The position numbers and the translations under genes are program-made. Of a stretch of DNA of 64,000 nucleotides, positions 39,320 through 47,995 are shown in pieces (positions within the stretch are counted from its first letter, which is position 1; each line of letters starts with the position of its first letter). Origin of the DNA: Phosphoribacter sp037045045 (GTDB taxonomy: Bacteria; Actinomycetota; Actinomycetes; Actinomycetales; Dermatophilaceae); assembly GCA_037045045.1 (NCBI GenBank), contig JBAOHL010000003.1, positions 1-64,000 on the forward strand, given 5' to 3'. Below the pieces are notes generated by a model. It saw only the letters and a program-made list of their open reading frames with translations. It was not told where the DNA came from and ran no database searches.

Positions 39320-40324
39320 GTGATCATCGACCAGGCCGTCTACCGCCGTGGGGTCCGGATGGTCTGTGGCGACCTCAGCGACGAATTGGCCCGGCTGCGA
39401 ACCGACCACGACGGATTCATCTGGATCGGGCTGCACGACCCGACCGACGCGGAGTTCGAGCTCGTCAACGCCGAGCTCGCCTTGCACCCGCTGGCCGTCG
39501 AGGACGCCGTCAACGGCAACCAGCGCGCCAAGATCGAGTCCTACGAAAACAGCATCTTCGCGGTCGTCAAGACGCTGCGTTACGTCGAGGCCACCTCGGA
39601 CATCGAGACCGGCGAAGTCATGCTCTTCGTCGGCGACCGCTTCGTCGTCACGGTCCGCCGCGGAGAGGCCAATCCGCTCGCCGGGGTGCGACACCGCTTG
39701 GAGGCCACCACGGACAAGCTCACGCTCGGCCCGATCGCGGTGTTGCACGCGGTCATGGACAGCGTCGTCGACAACTACGTCGTCATCGACGAGGAGCTGC
39801 ACGAGGACCTCGAGCACATCGAGCGGCAGGTCCTCGGCGAGGGCTCCGACGACGCCGACGCCCGCACGATCTACCGCCTCAAGCGCGAGATCCTCGAGTT
39901 CCGCCGGGCCGCGCTTCCGCTCGCCGAGGCGATCCGCCGGCTGCACCTGAGCCCGTTGTCTCAGTCGCTGGACGAACAGGTCATCCCGTTCTTCCGCGAC
40001 GTCGAGGACCACCTCGCCCGGGTCAACGACCACGTCGAGTCCTACGACCGCCTCCTCACCGTCATCCTCAGCGCGCACTTGGCCCAGGTGTCGGTCCGAC
40101 AGAACAACGACATGCGACGGATCTCGGCGTGGGTCGCCATGGCGGCAGTGCCGACGATGCTCGCCGGGATATACGGGATGAACTTCAGGTACCTGCCCGA
40201 GCTCGAGGCGAGCGTCGCCATCGGCGAGACCGAGGTCTACTGGGGCTATTTCGCGGCAATCGGTGTCATGGTCGCCACCGTCCTGGTGCTGTTCCGCTTC
40301 TTCCGCCGGCATGGCTGGCTGTAG
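39320..40324 (+). CDS. corA: CorA-family magnesium/cobalt channel
   Basis: This protein of about 334 residues has the large acidic N-terminal domain (FIWIGLHDPTDAEFELVN), a long helix (RLKREILEFRRAALPLAEAI) and two C-terminal membrane helices. The selectivity motif GMN is in PTMLAGIYGMNFRYLPE. It forms pentamers in the inner membrane. The start is GTG 39320 (VIIDQAVYRR...) or GTG 39314; an ATG at 39233 overlaps the divergent phosphatase and is rejected. Confidence 0.92.
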   Translation: MIIDQAVYRRGVRMVCGDLSDELARLRTDHDGFIWIGLHDPTDAEFELVNAELALHPLAVEDAVNGNQRAKIESYENSIFAVVKTLRYVEATSDIETGEVMLFVGDRFVVTVRRGEANPLAGVRHRLEATTDKLTLGPIAVLHAVMDSVVDNYVVIDEELHEDLEHIERQVLGEGSDDADARTIYRLKREILEFRRAALPLAEAIRRLHLSPLSQSLDEQVIPFFRDVEDHLARVNDHVESYDRLLTVILSAHLAQVSVRQNNDMRRISAWVAMAAVPTMLAGIYGMNFRYLPELEASVAIGETEVYWGYFAAIGVMVATVLVLFRFFRRHGWL

Positions 40325-40375
40325 CCCTCGGGCCGGTCCTGTTCGTTCGGGTCGGCGGCGCGCACCCACGTCCCG

Positions 40376-41227
40376 CTATCTGGCCGCGAGCCACCCCGCG
40401 CCGAGGGCCACCGCCAGGGCGGCACCGGCGAGCACGCGGTAGAGGACGAAGGAGGTCAGCGTGTTCGTCGCGAGGAACTTCAACAGCCACGCGATCGAGG
40501 CGTAGGCGACGGCGAAGGCGATGACCACGCCCAGCAGCATCTGCGGCACGCCGAGCGCCGACAGGTCCGCAGAGGCTCCTTCGAAGAGGCCGGCCGCGGT
40601 GAGCGCCGGAATGGCGAGGAAGAAGGACAACCGGGTCGCGGTGAGCCGGTCGATGCCCCGGAACAGACCCGCGGAAATCGTGGCCCCGGACCGGCTCACC
40701 CCTGGGACGAGCGCGAAGCATTGGATCAGGCCCATCCATAGCCCGTCGCGGATCGAGACCACTTGCTCGCCGCGCTCGCCGTGTTCGCGACTGAGTTTGG
40801 CGTGCCGGGTCTCGGCGAGGTACATGACCGCGCTCCACAGCACGAGGGCCACGGCGACGACCCACAGGGAACGCAGTGGGCCTTCGACGAGCTTGCGCCC
40901 GAGGAATCCGACGATCCCGACCGGCATCGATCCCACGAGCACCGCCCAGGCCAGGACGTAGTCGTGACTGCGGCGACCCGGATCGCGCAGGCCGGCGAAC
41001 CAGGCCAGAGTCAGGCGCACGATGTCGCGCCAAAAATAGAGGAATGTCGCGGCGATCGCCCCGAGCTGGATGATCGCCGTGTATGCCGTGACGCCCGGGT
41101 CGTCGACCCGCAGACCGAGCATCTTCTCGGCGACAGTGAGGTGGCCCGTCGAAGACACCGGCAGGAATTCGGTCAATCCTTCGACGACACCGAGCACGAC
41201 CGCATCGAGGTAGCTCAAATCAGACAC
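40376..41227 (-). CDS. uppP: Undecaprenyl-diphosphatase (BacA/UppP)
   Basis: This 283-residue polytopic enzyme recycles the C55 lipid carrier of peptidoglycan synthesis. The motif (E/Q)GxTEFLPVSSTGHL appears as VVEGLTEFLPVSSTGHLTVA near the N-terminus. The second motif is LVPGVSRSGATISAGLFRG. About eight membrane segments are visible. It starts 6 bp after the LLM oxidoreductase stop, so the pair is an operon. It faces corA tail to tail with a 51-bp gap. Confidence 0.95.
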   Translation of the reverse strand: MSDLSYLDAVVLGVVEGLTEFLPVSSTGHLTVAEKMLGLRVDDPGVTAYTAIIQLGAIAATFLYFWRDIVRLTLAWFAGLRDPGRRSHDYVLAWAVLVGSMPVGIVGFLGRKLVEGPLRSLWVVAVALVLWSAVMYLAETRHAKLSREHGERGEQVVSIRDGLWMGLIQCFALVPGVSRSGATISAGLFRGIDRLTATRLSFFLAIPALTAAGLFEGASADLSALGVPQMLLGVVIAFAVAYASIAWLLKFLATNTLTSFVLYRVLAGAALAVALGAGWLAAR

Positions 41228-41233
41228 GGTCGG

Positions 41234-42304
41234 TCAGCCTAACCCGGATTCCTCCATGATCTCGGCCATGGTCCGGACCGCCGCGAGGCGCGGCGGTCCA
41301 CCTGGGGCGAAGACGCTGACCGTCAGGGTGCTCACCCCGGCCTGCGCGTAGGCCGCGAGCCGGTCCCGGATCCGCTCGCGAGGACCGATGAGGCTCGTCG
41401 CGTCGAGGAACTCCCTGGGCATCGCGGCGGCAGCATCGCGTGCCTTACCGTCGAGGTAGAGCTCCTGGACCCTCTTGGCCTGCTCCTCGAACCCCATCCG
41501 GCAGGCCAACTGGTTGTAGAAGTTCTTGTCCCGCGACCCCATCCCACCGACGTACAACGCGGCATACGCGCTCACCGCGGCATACCCGACCTCGAGGTCG
41601 TCGGTGAGCACGAGCGGCACGGTGGGAACGATCTCGAACCCGTCCAGGGGGTTCTGCGGGGTGCCGCGCCCGGCGGCCCGGGCGCCGGTCGCGATGGAGC
41701 CGACGATGTCGCCGGAATGCTCGGGCGAGAAGAAGATCGCCAGCCAGCCGTCGGCGATCTCGCCGGCCAGTTCGAGGTTCTTGGGCCCGACCGCGGCCAG
41801 GTAGATCGGGATGCGGTCGCGAACCGGCCGGACCGCCAGCTTGAGGGGCTTGCCCGGCCCGTCCGGCAGTGGGAGCTGGTAGTGCTTGCCGGGGTACACG
41901 ACCGTCTCGCGGGCCAACGCGTGGCGCACGATGTCGACGTATTCGCGGGTGCGACCCAGCGGGGCCCCGAAGCGGACCCCGTGCCAGCCCTCGCTGACTT
42001 GTGGACCGCTGACGCCGAGGCCGAGCCGGAACCGGCCGCCGGAGAGGGCGTCGATGGTCGCCGCGGTCATCGCCGTCATCGCCGGGCTGCGGGCGGGGAT
42101 TTGCATGACGGCGGCACCGAGGTCGATGTGTTGGGTGGTCGCCCCGACCCAGGACAGCACCGATGGCGCATCCGAGCTGTAGGCCTCGGCTGCCCAACAC
42201 ACCGCGTAGCCGAGGCGGTCGGCCTCTTGGGCGAGCAGGACGTTGTCGCGGTCGTTGCCGGCGCCCCAGTAGCCGATGTTGATCCCGAGCCGCATCCGTC
42301 CCAT
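41234..42304 (-). CDS. LLM-class (luciferase-like) F420-dependent oxidoreductase
   Basis: This protein of about 356 residues starts MGRMRLGINIGYWGAGNDRD and has a TIM barrel with ADRLGYAVCWAAEAYSSDAP, PARSPAMTAMTAATIDALSG and LAAVGPKNLELAGEIADGWL, all typical of the F420-dependent branch found in actinobacteria. ATG 42304 or 42295 are both plausible; neither has a strong RBS. A longer frame to 42586 is low-complexity and antisense to an acidic protein, so I exclude it. The substrate is unknown. Confidence 0.9.
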   Translation of the reverse strand: MGRMRLGINIGYWGAGNDRDNVLLAQEADRLGYAVCWAAEAYSSDAPSVLSWVGATTQHIDLGAAVMQIPARSPAMTAMTAATIDALSGGRFRLGLGVSGPQVSEGWHGVRFGAPLGRTREYVDIVRHALARETVVYPGKHYQLPLPDGPGKPLKLAVRPVRDRIPIYLAAVGPKNLELAGEIADGWLAIFFSPEHSGDIVGSIATGARAAGRGTPQNPLDGFEIVPTVPLVLTDDLEVGYAAVSAYAALYVGGMGSRDKNFYNQLACRMGFEEQAKRVQELYLDGKARDAAAAMPREFLDATSLIGPRERIRDRLAAYAQAGVSTLTVSVFAPGGPPRLAAVRTMAEIMEESGLG

Positions 42305-42383
42305 ACGGCCACAGTAGTGGGGTCCGCGCGCCTCCCGGGTGCCAGTGCTGGTATGCCGGGAATGCCGTCTGTCGGGGGCGGCG

Positions 42384-42755
42384 CTATCCCTCGGGTTCGT
42401 CCTCGTCGTAGTCGACGTCTTCGTCGTCGAGCCCGGCGTAGACGCCGTCGTCCTCGTCGTCGTCACGCGCCTGGACTCGCTCGTCGTCGTCCTCGTCGTC
42501 GTCACGGGCCTGGACTGGCTCGTCGTCGTCCTCGTCGTCAACGTCGTCGTCGGTGTCGCCGAAGACGGCCAACGGGGTGGCCACATCGGTGGCCTCGAAC
42601 AACGCTTCGTCGTAGTCGTCGAACGCTTCGGCGATCGCGTCGGCGGCGGCGATCACTGCGGCGTCGTCGGGGTCTCGCCGGGACGTCGCCAACTCCAGGT
42701 GCCGCTCGAGGGAGGCGACGAGGGCGGCCAGGGCTGCGCGGGGGTCGGCGCTCAT
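42384..42755 (-). CDS. Acidic protein with an Asp/Glu-rich repeated tail
   Basis: The protein has 123 residues. The N-terminal 75 are helical (ALVASLERHLELATSRRD, AAADAIAEAFDDYDEALFEA). The C-terminal 45 are mostly Asp and Glu, with the imperfect repeat DDDEPVQARDDDEDDDERVQ. The tail sequence is a GTCGTC-rich tract prone to slippage, so its length may vary. The family is unknown. It lies downstream of two minus-strand genes and 79 bp upstream of the convergent end of LLM territory. Possible roles in metal or cationic-protein binding are speculation. Confidence 0.7.
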   Translation of the reverse strand: MSADPRAALAALVASLERHLELATSRRDPDDAAVIAAADAIAEAFDDYDEALFEATDVATPLAVFGDTDDDVDDEDDDEPVQARDDDEDDDERVQARDDDEDDGVYAGLDDEDVDYDEDEPEG

Positions 42756-42834
42756 GGCTCGACGGTATCGGTTCCGTCGAGCCCGTGGGTGCGCTGGGGC
42801 ATGCCGGAGATCGTGGACAGGGTCCCCGATCCGC

Positions 42835-43173
42835 TCATCGGCCCTGGCCCTGGCCCGGCCACGGCCCATGGCCTTGTCCGGAGGTCGGCGCCTGCCCTTG
42901 CCATCCGGGCCGATTGGCCTGCCACGGCCCGGGCGCCGACGGCCATCCCGGGGCAGGCGCGGCCTGGGTCTGCGGTGGATGGCCCGTGGATGCGGCCGGC
43001 ATCGGCTGGCCCGAGACAGGTCCTGGGGCAGCAGACGTCGGGGGGGTCCCCGCCGGCGGGCCAATGGCTCCACCGCGGGCCTCGCCGCGGTTGAGGGAAA
43101 AGACGACGACGAGGGCGAGGACGAACAGCAGGGCCAACACGCCGCCGATCGCCAGGAACATCGACAGGCTCAT
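42835..43173 (-). CDS. Small single-pass membrane protein with Pro/Gly/Gln-rich tail
   Basis: This 112-residue protein has an N-terminal membrane segment (FLAIGGVLALLFVLALVVVF), a short basic NRGEARGG, then a disordered Pro/Ala/Gly/Gln tail with GQGHGPWPGQGQGR at the end. It starts 42 bp after the M20 peptidase stop on the same strand. The family is unknown. The membrane helix and the stop-start arrangement support it as real. Confidence 0.65.
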   Translation of the reverse strand: MSLSMFLAIGGVLALLFVLALVVVFSLNRGEARGGAIGPPAGTPPTSAAPGPVSGQPMPAASTGHPPQTQAAPAPGWPSAPGPWQANRPGWQGQAPTSGQGHGPWPGQGQGR

Positions 43174-43215
43174 GGCGTCATGCTCCCACAGGGTGGACCT
43201 CTCCGTGGGGGCGTG

Positions 43216-44544
43216 TCACGCCAGGCGAAGGAAGTGACCGAGGACCCTGGTGCCGAAGCGCAGCGAGTCCACGGGCACCCGTTCGTCGACACCGTGGAAC
43301 ATCGGGGCGAAGTCGAGGTCGGCCGGCAACCGCAAGGGGGCGAACCCGTAGCCGGCGATCCCCAGTCTGCTCAGGGCCTTGTTGTCGGTCCCGCCGGACA
43401 GGCAATAGGGCAGCACTCCGGCCCCTGGGTCCTCGGCCCGCAACGACTGCTTCATCGCCTCGACGAGGGATCCGCTGAACGGGGCGTCCAGGGCCACGTC
43501 GCGGTGGAGGATCTCGACGTCGACGTGTTCGCCCGCGAGTTCGCGCACGGTGTCCAGCAGCGCCTCCTCGTGCCCGGGCAGGAACCGGCAATCCAGCGCG
43601 GCCGTGGCTCGCGCGGGCACGACGTTGACCTTGTACCCGGCCGAAAGCATCGTCGCGTTCGCGGTGTCCTGCAGGGACCCCCCGATGAATCCGCGGGCCG
43701 GACCGAGCAAGGCCAGCAGCGGCTCGGGGTCACCCTCGAAGGGCACTCCGGTGAGGTCGGCCAGGCCGTCGAGCAACCCCAGAACCGAGGCAACGTATTC
43801 GCGCGGCCAGACGTGGGCGTCGATGCGCGCCAGGCTCTGAGCAAGCCGCACGACGGCGTTCTCGTCGGTCGGGACCGACCCGTGGCCGGCCCGGCCGTGG
43901 GCGTGCAGACGCAGCCACGCGATGCCCTTCTCCGCGGTCTGGACGAGGTAGACCCGTTGCGGAGCCCCGGTATTCCGCGCAGGCACGGTCACGCTGTAGC
44001 CCCCGACCTCACTGACCGCCTCGCTCGCGCCGTCGAACCACCCCGGGTGGTGGGTGACCACCCACTGGCTGCCGTAGACGCCACCGGCCTCCTCGTCCGC
44101 GAAGAACGCGAGGGTGATCGGTCGAGCCGGCCGCTCGCCCCGTCGCGCGAGGTCGCGGACGCAGGCGAGGATCATCGCGTCCATATCGAGCATGTCGACC
44201 GCGCCGCGGCCCCAGATGCAGCCGTCGCGCACCTCCGCCGCGAACGGGTCGACCTGCCAGTCCGCGGGTTCGGCGGGGACGACGTCGGTGTGCCCATGCA
44301 CGACCAGCCCGGGCAACCCCGGATCGGCTCCCTCGATCCGCGCCAGCACGCTCGTTCGACCCGGCGCGCTCTCCACGAGGACGGGGTCCACGCCGACCTG
44401 CGTCAACAACTCGGCGACGTACTCGGCGGCGGCTCGCTCCCCTGGCCCGGTGTTGTCTCCGGGATTCACCGACCGCATCCTGATGAGGTCGGTGAGGATC
44501 CGCACCGCGTCGTCCTGGGGATCCACGCTGTCCAGCTGTGCCAT
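43216..44544 (-). CDS. M20-family metallopeptidase
   Basis: This 442-residue di-zinc hydrolase shows the ligands in order: PGLVVHGHTDVVPAEPADWQ (His, Asp), CIWGRGAVDMLDMDAM (bridging Asp), TLAFFADEEAGGVYGSQWVV (catalytic Glu-Glu) and a terminal His in FAPMFHGVDERVP. A dimerisation domain sits in the middle. The closest functional group is the acetylornithine deacetylase/succinyl-diaminopimelate desuccinylase/dipeptidase branch. Nothing nearby fixes the substrate. Confidence 0.9.
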   Translation of the reverse strand: MAQLDSVDPQDDAVRILTDLIRMRSVNPGDNTGPGERAAAEYVAELLTQVGVDPVLVESAPGRTSVLARIEGADPGLPGLVVHGHTDVVPAEPADWQVDPFAAEVRDGCIWGRGAVDMLDMDAMILACVRDLARRGERPARPITLAFFADEEAGGVYGSQWVVTHHPGWFDGASEAVSEVGGYSVTVPARNTGAPQRVYLVQTAEKGIAWLRLHAHGRAGHGSVPTDENAVVRLAQSLARIDAHVWPREYVASVLGLLDGLADLTGVPFEGDPEPLLALLGPARGFIGGSLQDTANATMLSAGYKVNVVPARATAALDCRFLPGHEEALLDTVRELAGEHVDVEILHRDVALDAPFSGSLVEAMKQSLRAEDPGAGVLPYCLSGGTDNKALSRLGIAGYGFAPLRLPADLDFAPMFHGVDERVPVDSLRFGTRVLGHFLRLA

Positions 44545-44692
44545 GGGGCAACGGTAGCCCGGCCGGCCGACCGACCTCTGCGTGAGATATCAACCACCCC
44601 GCCGACGATCGGCCGCAGGGCACCTCGTACGGTGGAAACCAATCAACTGCCACGCTCGGGGCGACGTCCCCGCGATTGAGGACGGCATACCG

Positions 44693-45841
44693 ATGAAACG
44701 CAACATCTTCGACGAGGATCACGAGGCGCTGCGCGAGATCGCGCGGGAGTTCGCCCAAAAGGACGTCGTGCCCCATCTCGATGCCTGGGCCAAGGCAGGG
44801 CTCATCGACAAGGGGATGTTCCGCAAGGCCGGCGCCCAGGGGCTGCTCGGGATGACGGTGCCGACCGAGTACGGCGGCGGCGGCATGGACGACTTCCGGT
44901 TCAGCGTCGTCGTCAACGAGGAGTTGGCCCGCTACTGCGGGAACGCGATCGCCATGGCGATCACGGGCTACAACGACCTGTGCGCGCCGTACTTCGAGGA
45001 GTTCGCCTCCCCCGAGCAGAAGCAGCGATGGCTGCCCGGGCTCTGTTCCGGTGAGTTGGTGTCCGCGATCGCCATGACCGAGCCGGGCGCCGGCAGTGAC
45101 CTGGCCGGCATCCGCACCACGGCCCGCTGGGACGGTGAGCACTACGTCCTCAAGGGCGCGAAGACGTTCATCAGCAACGGGATCAATGCCGATCTCATCG
45201 TCACCGTCGTCAAGACCGACCCGGACGCCGGCCGCAAGGGAATCAGTCTGCTCGTCGTCGAGGCAGGCATGCCCGGCTTCGAGCGAGGGAGTTCGATCAA
45301 GAAGGTCGGCCTGCACGCCCAGGACACCGCTGAACTGTTCTTCGACAACGTCAAGATCCCCAAGGAGAACCTGCTCGGGCAGGAGGGTGCCGGCTTCGGC
45401 TACCTCATGCACAACCTCGTCCGCGAACGGTTGTCCATCGCCGTGGCGGCGATGACGAGCATGGAGGTTGCCCTCGACGAGGCGGTGATGTACACGAAGA
45501 ACCGGATGGCCTTCGGTCAGCGGGTCGCCGACTTCCAGACCACCCGGCACCGGCTGGCCGAGATGGCCACGCGGGTCGAGGTGGCCCGGGTCTTCCTCGA
45601 TCGGTGCATCCAGGGGTATGTCGAGGGGACCGTCACCGAGGTCGAGGGTGCGATGGCCAAGTGGTACGTCACCGAGCTGCAGCAGCAGATCATCGCCGAC
45701 TCGCTCCAACTGCACGGTGGCTACGGATTCGTCACCGAGTACCCGATCGCCCGGGAGTACCTCGATGCGCGGGTGACCACCCTGTTCGGCGGGACCACCG
45801 AGATCATGAAGGAGATCATCGGCCGGTCACTGACCAAGTAG
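44693..45841 (+). CDS. Acyl-CoA dehydrogenase, long-chain/isovaleryl-type active site
   Basis: This 382-residue flavoenzyme removes two hydrogens from acyl-CoA. FAD/substrate motifs are AIAMTEPGAGSDLAGIRTTA and LQLHGGYGFVTEYPIAREYL. The usual YEGT glutamate position reads TTLFGGTTEIM, with Gly in place of Glu, while Glu245 in LVRERLSIAVAA lies where long-chain and isovaleryl-CoA dehydrogenases keep their base. That suggests a long or branched acyl substrate. ATG 44693 is eight bases after a CGGCATACC motif. It shares a terminator with the facing dehydrogenase. Confidence 0.92.
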   Translation: MKRNIFDEDHEALREIAREFAQKDVVPHLDAWAKAGLIDKGMFRKAGAQGLLGMTVPTEYGGGGMDDFRFSVVVNEELARYCGNAIAMAITGYNDLCAPYFEEFASPEQKQRWLPGLCSGELVSAIAMTEPGAGSDLAGIRTTARWDGEHYVLKGAKTFISNGINADLIVTVVKTDPDAGRKGISLLVVEAGMPGFERGSSIKKVGLHAQDTAELFFDNVKIPKENLLGQEGAGFGYLMHNLVRERLSIAVAAMTSMEVALDEAVMYTKNRMAFGQRVADFQTTRHRLAEMATRVEVARVFLDRCIQGYVEGTVTEVEGAMAKWYVTELQQQIIADSLQLHGGYGFVTEYPIAREYLDARVTTLFGGTTEIMKEIIGRSLTK

Positions 45842-45941
45842 CCACCCACGGTCCGCGACCGCCCGACCGCCCCCATCCTCCACAACCGACCGACCTTCCC
45901 CACCCGCGCGACCGAAGGCACGCGCCGAGGCAAGAAACGCC

Positions 45942-45975
45942 GTAGGCCCCGCGACGACCAGGTCGCGGGGCCTAC
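45942..45975. terminator. Bidirectional terminator between convergent acyl-CoA dehydrogenases
   Basis: A perfect 14-bp stem, GTAGGCCCCGCGAC (45942-45955) and GTCGCGGGGCCTAC (45962-45975), has a six-base loop. It lies 101 bp past the plus gene stop and 15 bp past the minus gene stop. There is no clear U tract on either side, as is common in high-GC actinobacteria. Confidence 0.85.
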
Positions 45976-45990
45976 GAGCAGAACTACCGG

Positions 45991-47847
45991 TCAGACCGCC
46001 GGCGGGTTGGCCGGGTCGAGGATGTCCGACTCGAACCACAGGTAACGACCCTCGAGGATCTTCTGGGCCGTCTTGTACTGCGCGTCGTCGTCGTTGGAGA
46101 ACAGTTCCGCGAACAACGCGTCGACCCGGCGGCGGGCCTGCCCGCAGAACAGGTCGGCCAGCTCCGCGGCCTCCTGGCGACGCTGCGGCTGCTCACGACC
46201 GATGGTCTCGGCGTAGACGACCGCGGCGGACATCGCGAACAGCTCCGCACCGATGTCGACGACCCGACCGAGCAGGTGACCCTTCTGCTCGAGCTTGGCC
46301 TGGTAGATGCCCATGAGGTAGAAGGTCGACCGCGCCAGCTTGCGGGCGTGCCGCTCGACGTAGCGCAGGTGCTTGGCGTTGATCCCGAACTCGCCGAAGG
46401 CGCCCGGGTTCTGGCCCTTGCCGGTCGCCAGGGTGGGGAACCACTTGACGTAGAACTTGCCGGCCTTCGCGCCCGCCTTGGCCTTGTCGCCGAGGTTCTC
46501 CGAGGTGAGGATGTCGCCGGCCACCGCAAGGTGCTGGTCGACGGCCTCACGGGCGATGAGCAGGTGCATGATCTCCGAGGAACCTTCGAAGATCCGGTTG
46601 ATCCGCATGTCCCGCAGCATCTGCTCGGCCGGGATCGCCTTCTCGCCGCGGGCCTTGAGCGACTCGGCCGTCTCGTAGGCGCGACCGCCGCGGATCTGGA
46701 CCATGTTGTCGACGGCGAGCCAGCCCATCTCCGAGCCGTAGAGCTTGGCCAGGGCCGCCTCGATCCGGATGTCGTTGCGCTTGTCGTCGGCGAGCTTGCT
46801 CGCGACGTCGACGACGGCCTCGAGGCCGAACGCGGTGCCGGCGATGAAGGCGAGCTTCTGGGCCACCGGGTCGTGCTTGCCGACCGCGGCGCCCCACTGC
46901 TTGCGCTCGGTGGCGAACTCGCGGGCGATCTTCAGCGCGTACTTCGAGACCGACAGGCACATGGCCGGCACGGACAGGCGGCCGGTGTTGAGGGTCGCCA
47001 GGGCGATCCGCAGCCCGTCGCCCTCACGGCCGATGACCGACTCGTTGGGCAGGTAGCAGTTCTCGAACGTCGTCAGCGAGTTCTCCAGGCCGCGCAGACC
47101 CATGAACGCGTTGCGGGTGCGCACCGTGACGCCCTCGGTCTTGGCCGGGACGATAAAGGCGGTGATGCCGCCCTTGTGGCCCTCGGACCGGGGCACCAGC
47201 GCCATGACGACCATGACGTCGGCGACCGTGCCGTTGGTGGCCCACAGCTTCGTGCCGTTGAGGGTGTAGCCCTTGCCGTCCTCGGTGGGAATGGCCTTGG
47301 AGGTCATCCGGGCGGGGTCGGAACCCACGTCGGGCTCGGTGAGCAGGAACGCGGAGATGTGGTCCTTGGCCAGCTTCGGCAGCCACTCCTCCTTCTGCTC
47401 CTTGGTGCCCATGAGCTTGAGCGGCTGGGGCAGACCGATGGACTGGTGGGCGCTGAAGAGCACGCCCAGGGGCGAGGACCACGTCGCCGCGATGCCCATG
47501 ACCTTGTTGTAGTAGTACTGCGACATCCCCATGCCGCCGTATTCCTTGTCGATCTTCATGCCGAAGGCGCCGAGGTCCTTGACACCCTGGACGACCTCGT
47601 CCGGGATCTTGGCGTCGCGCTCGATCTGCAGCGGGTCGACGTTCTCGACGAGGTACTTGGTCAGCTTGGCGACGAACTCCTGCCCCTCTTTGGCGGCTTG
47701 GGGGTCTTGGGCAGGTTGCGGATGGATGAGGTCCAGTCGGAAGTTGCCGAGGAAGAGCTCCTTGCCAAACGAGGGGAGTTTCCAGTCGGCTTGACGGCCT
47801 TCTTCGGCGATCTTCTTCGACTGTTCGTACGAGGGGTTCGAAGTCAT
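45991..47847 (-). CDS. Acyl-CoA dehydrogenase, large (very-long-chain-like) type
   Basis: This 618-residue protein has an N-terminal extension, a standard dehydrogenase core, and a roughly 180-residue C-terminal helical domain as in VLCAD/ACAD9 relatives. Motifs include AFLLTEPDVGSDPARMTSKA, LKLWATNGTVADV-type (here GTKLWATNGTVADVMVVMAL) and the catalytic Glu in NRIFEGSSEIMHLLIAREAV. The substrate is probably long-chain acyl-CoA. It is divergent from the carboxyltransferase gene, with 148 bp between, and convergent with the smaller dehydrogenase. Confidence 0.92.
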   Translation of the reverse strand: MTSNPSYEQSKKIAEEGRQADWKLPSFGKELFLGNFRLDLIHPQPAQDPQAAKEGQEFVAKLTKYLVENVDPLQIERDAKIPDEVVQGVKDLGAFGMKIDKEYGGMGMSQYYYNKVMGIAATWSSPLGVLFSAHQSIGLPQPLKLMGTKEQKEEWLPKLAKDHISAFLLTEPDVGSDPARMTSKAIPTEDGKGYTLNGTKLWATNGTVADVMVVMALVPRSEGHKGGITAFIVPAKTEGVTVRTRNAFMGLRGLENSLTTFENCYLPNESVIGREGDGLRIALATLNTGRLSVPAMCLSVSKYALKIAREFATERKQWGAAVGKHDPVAQKLAFIAGTAFGLEAVVDVASKLADDKRNDIRIEAALAKLYGSEMGWLAVDNMVQIRGGRAYETAESLKARGEKAIPAEQMLRDMRINRIFEGSSEIMHLLIAREAVDQHLAVAGDILTSENLGDKAKAGAKAGKFYVKWFPTLATGKGQNPGAFGEFGINAKHLRYVERHARKLARSTFYLMGIYQAKLEQKGHLLGRVVDIGAELFAMSAAVVYAETIGREQPQRRQEAAELADLFCGQARRRVDALFAELFSNDDDAQYKTAQKILEGRYLWFESDILDPANPPAV

Positions 47848-47995
47848 GGGGGCACGCTACGCCGATTCGCCCGGCTCCCGCGAGCCGAAGGTCCCGAAGT
47901 TGGACACCTGGACGGCTAACAGGTCGCCTGAGGCGGTTCGGCGGCCTCCACAGGGGCCCGGACCGGCCCGGCCACCCCCCTCGTAGACTCCACCC

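Noticed and set aside
46276..47919. A 547-codon plus-strand frame opposite the large acyl-CoA dehydrogenase
   Set aside because: The composition is typical of an antisense shadow, and the minus-strand gene is complete with all motifs.
47848..47995. A sigma-70-like promoter around TTGGAC in the divergent gap
   Set aside because: The spacing to any TAN3T-like -10 box is wrong, and I could not support it.
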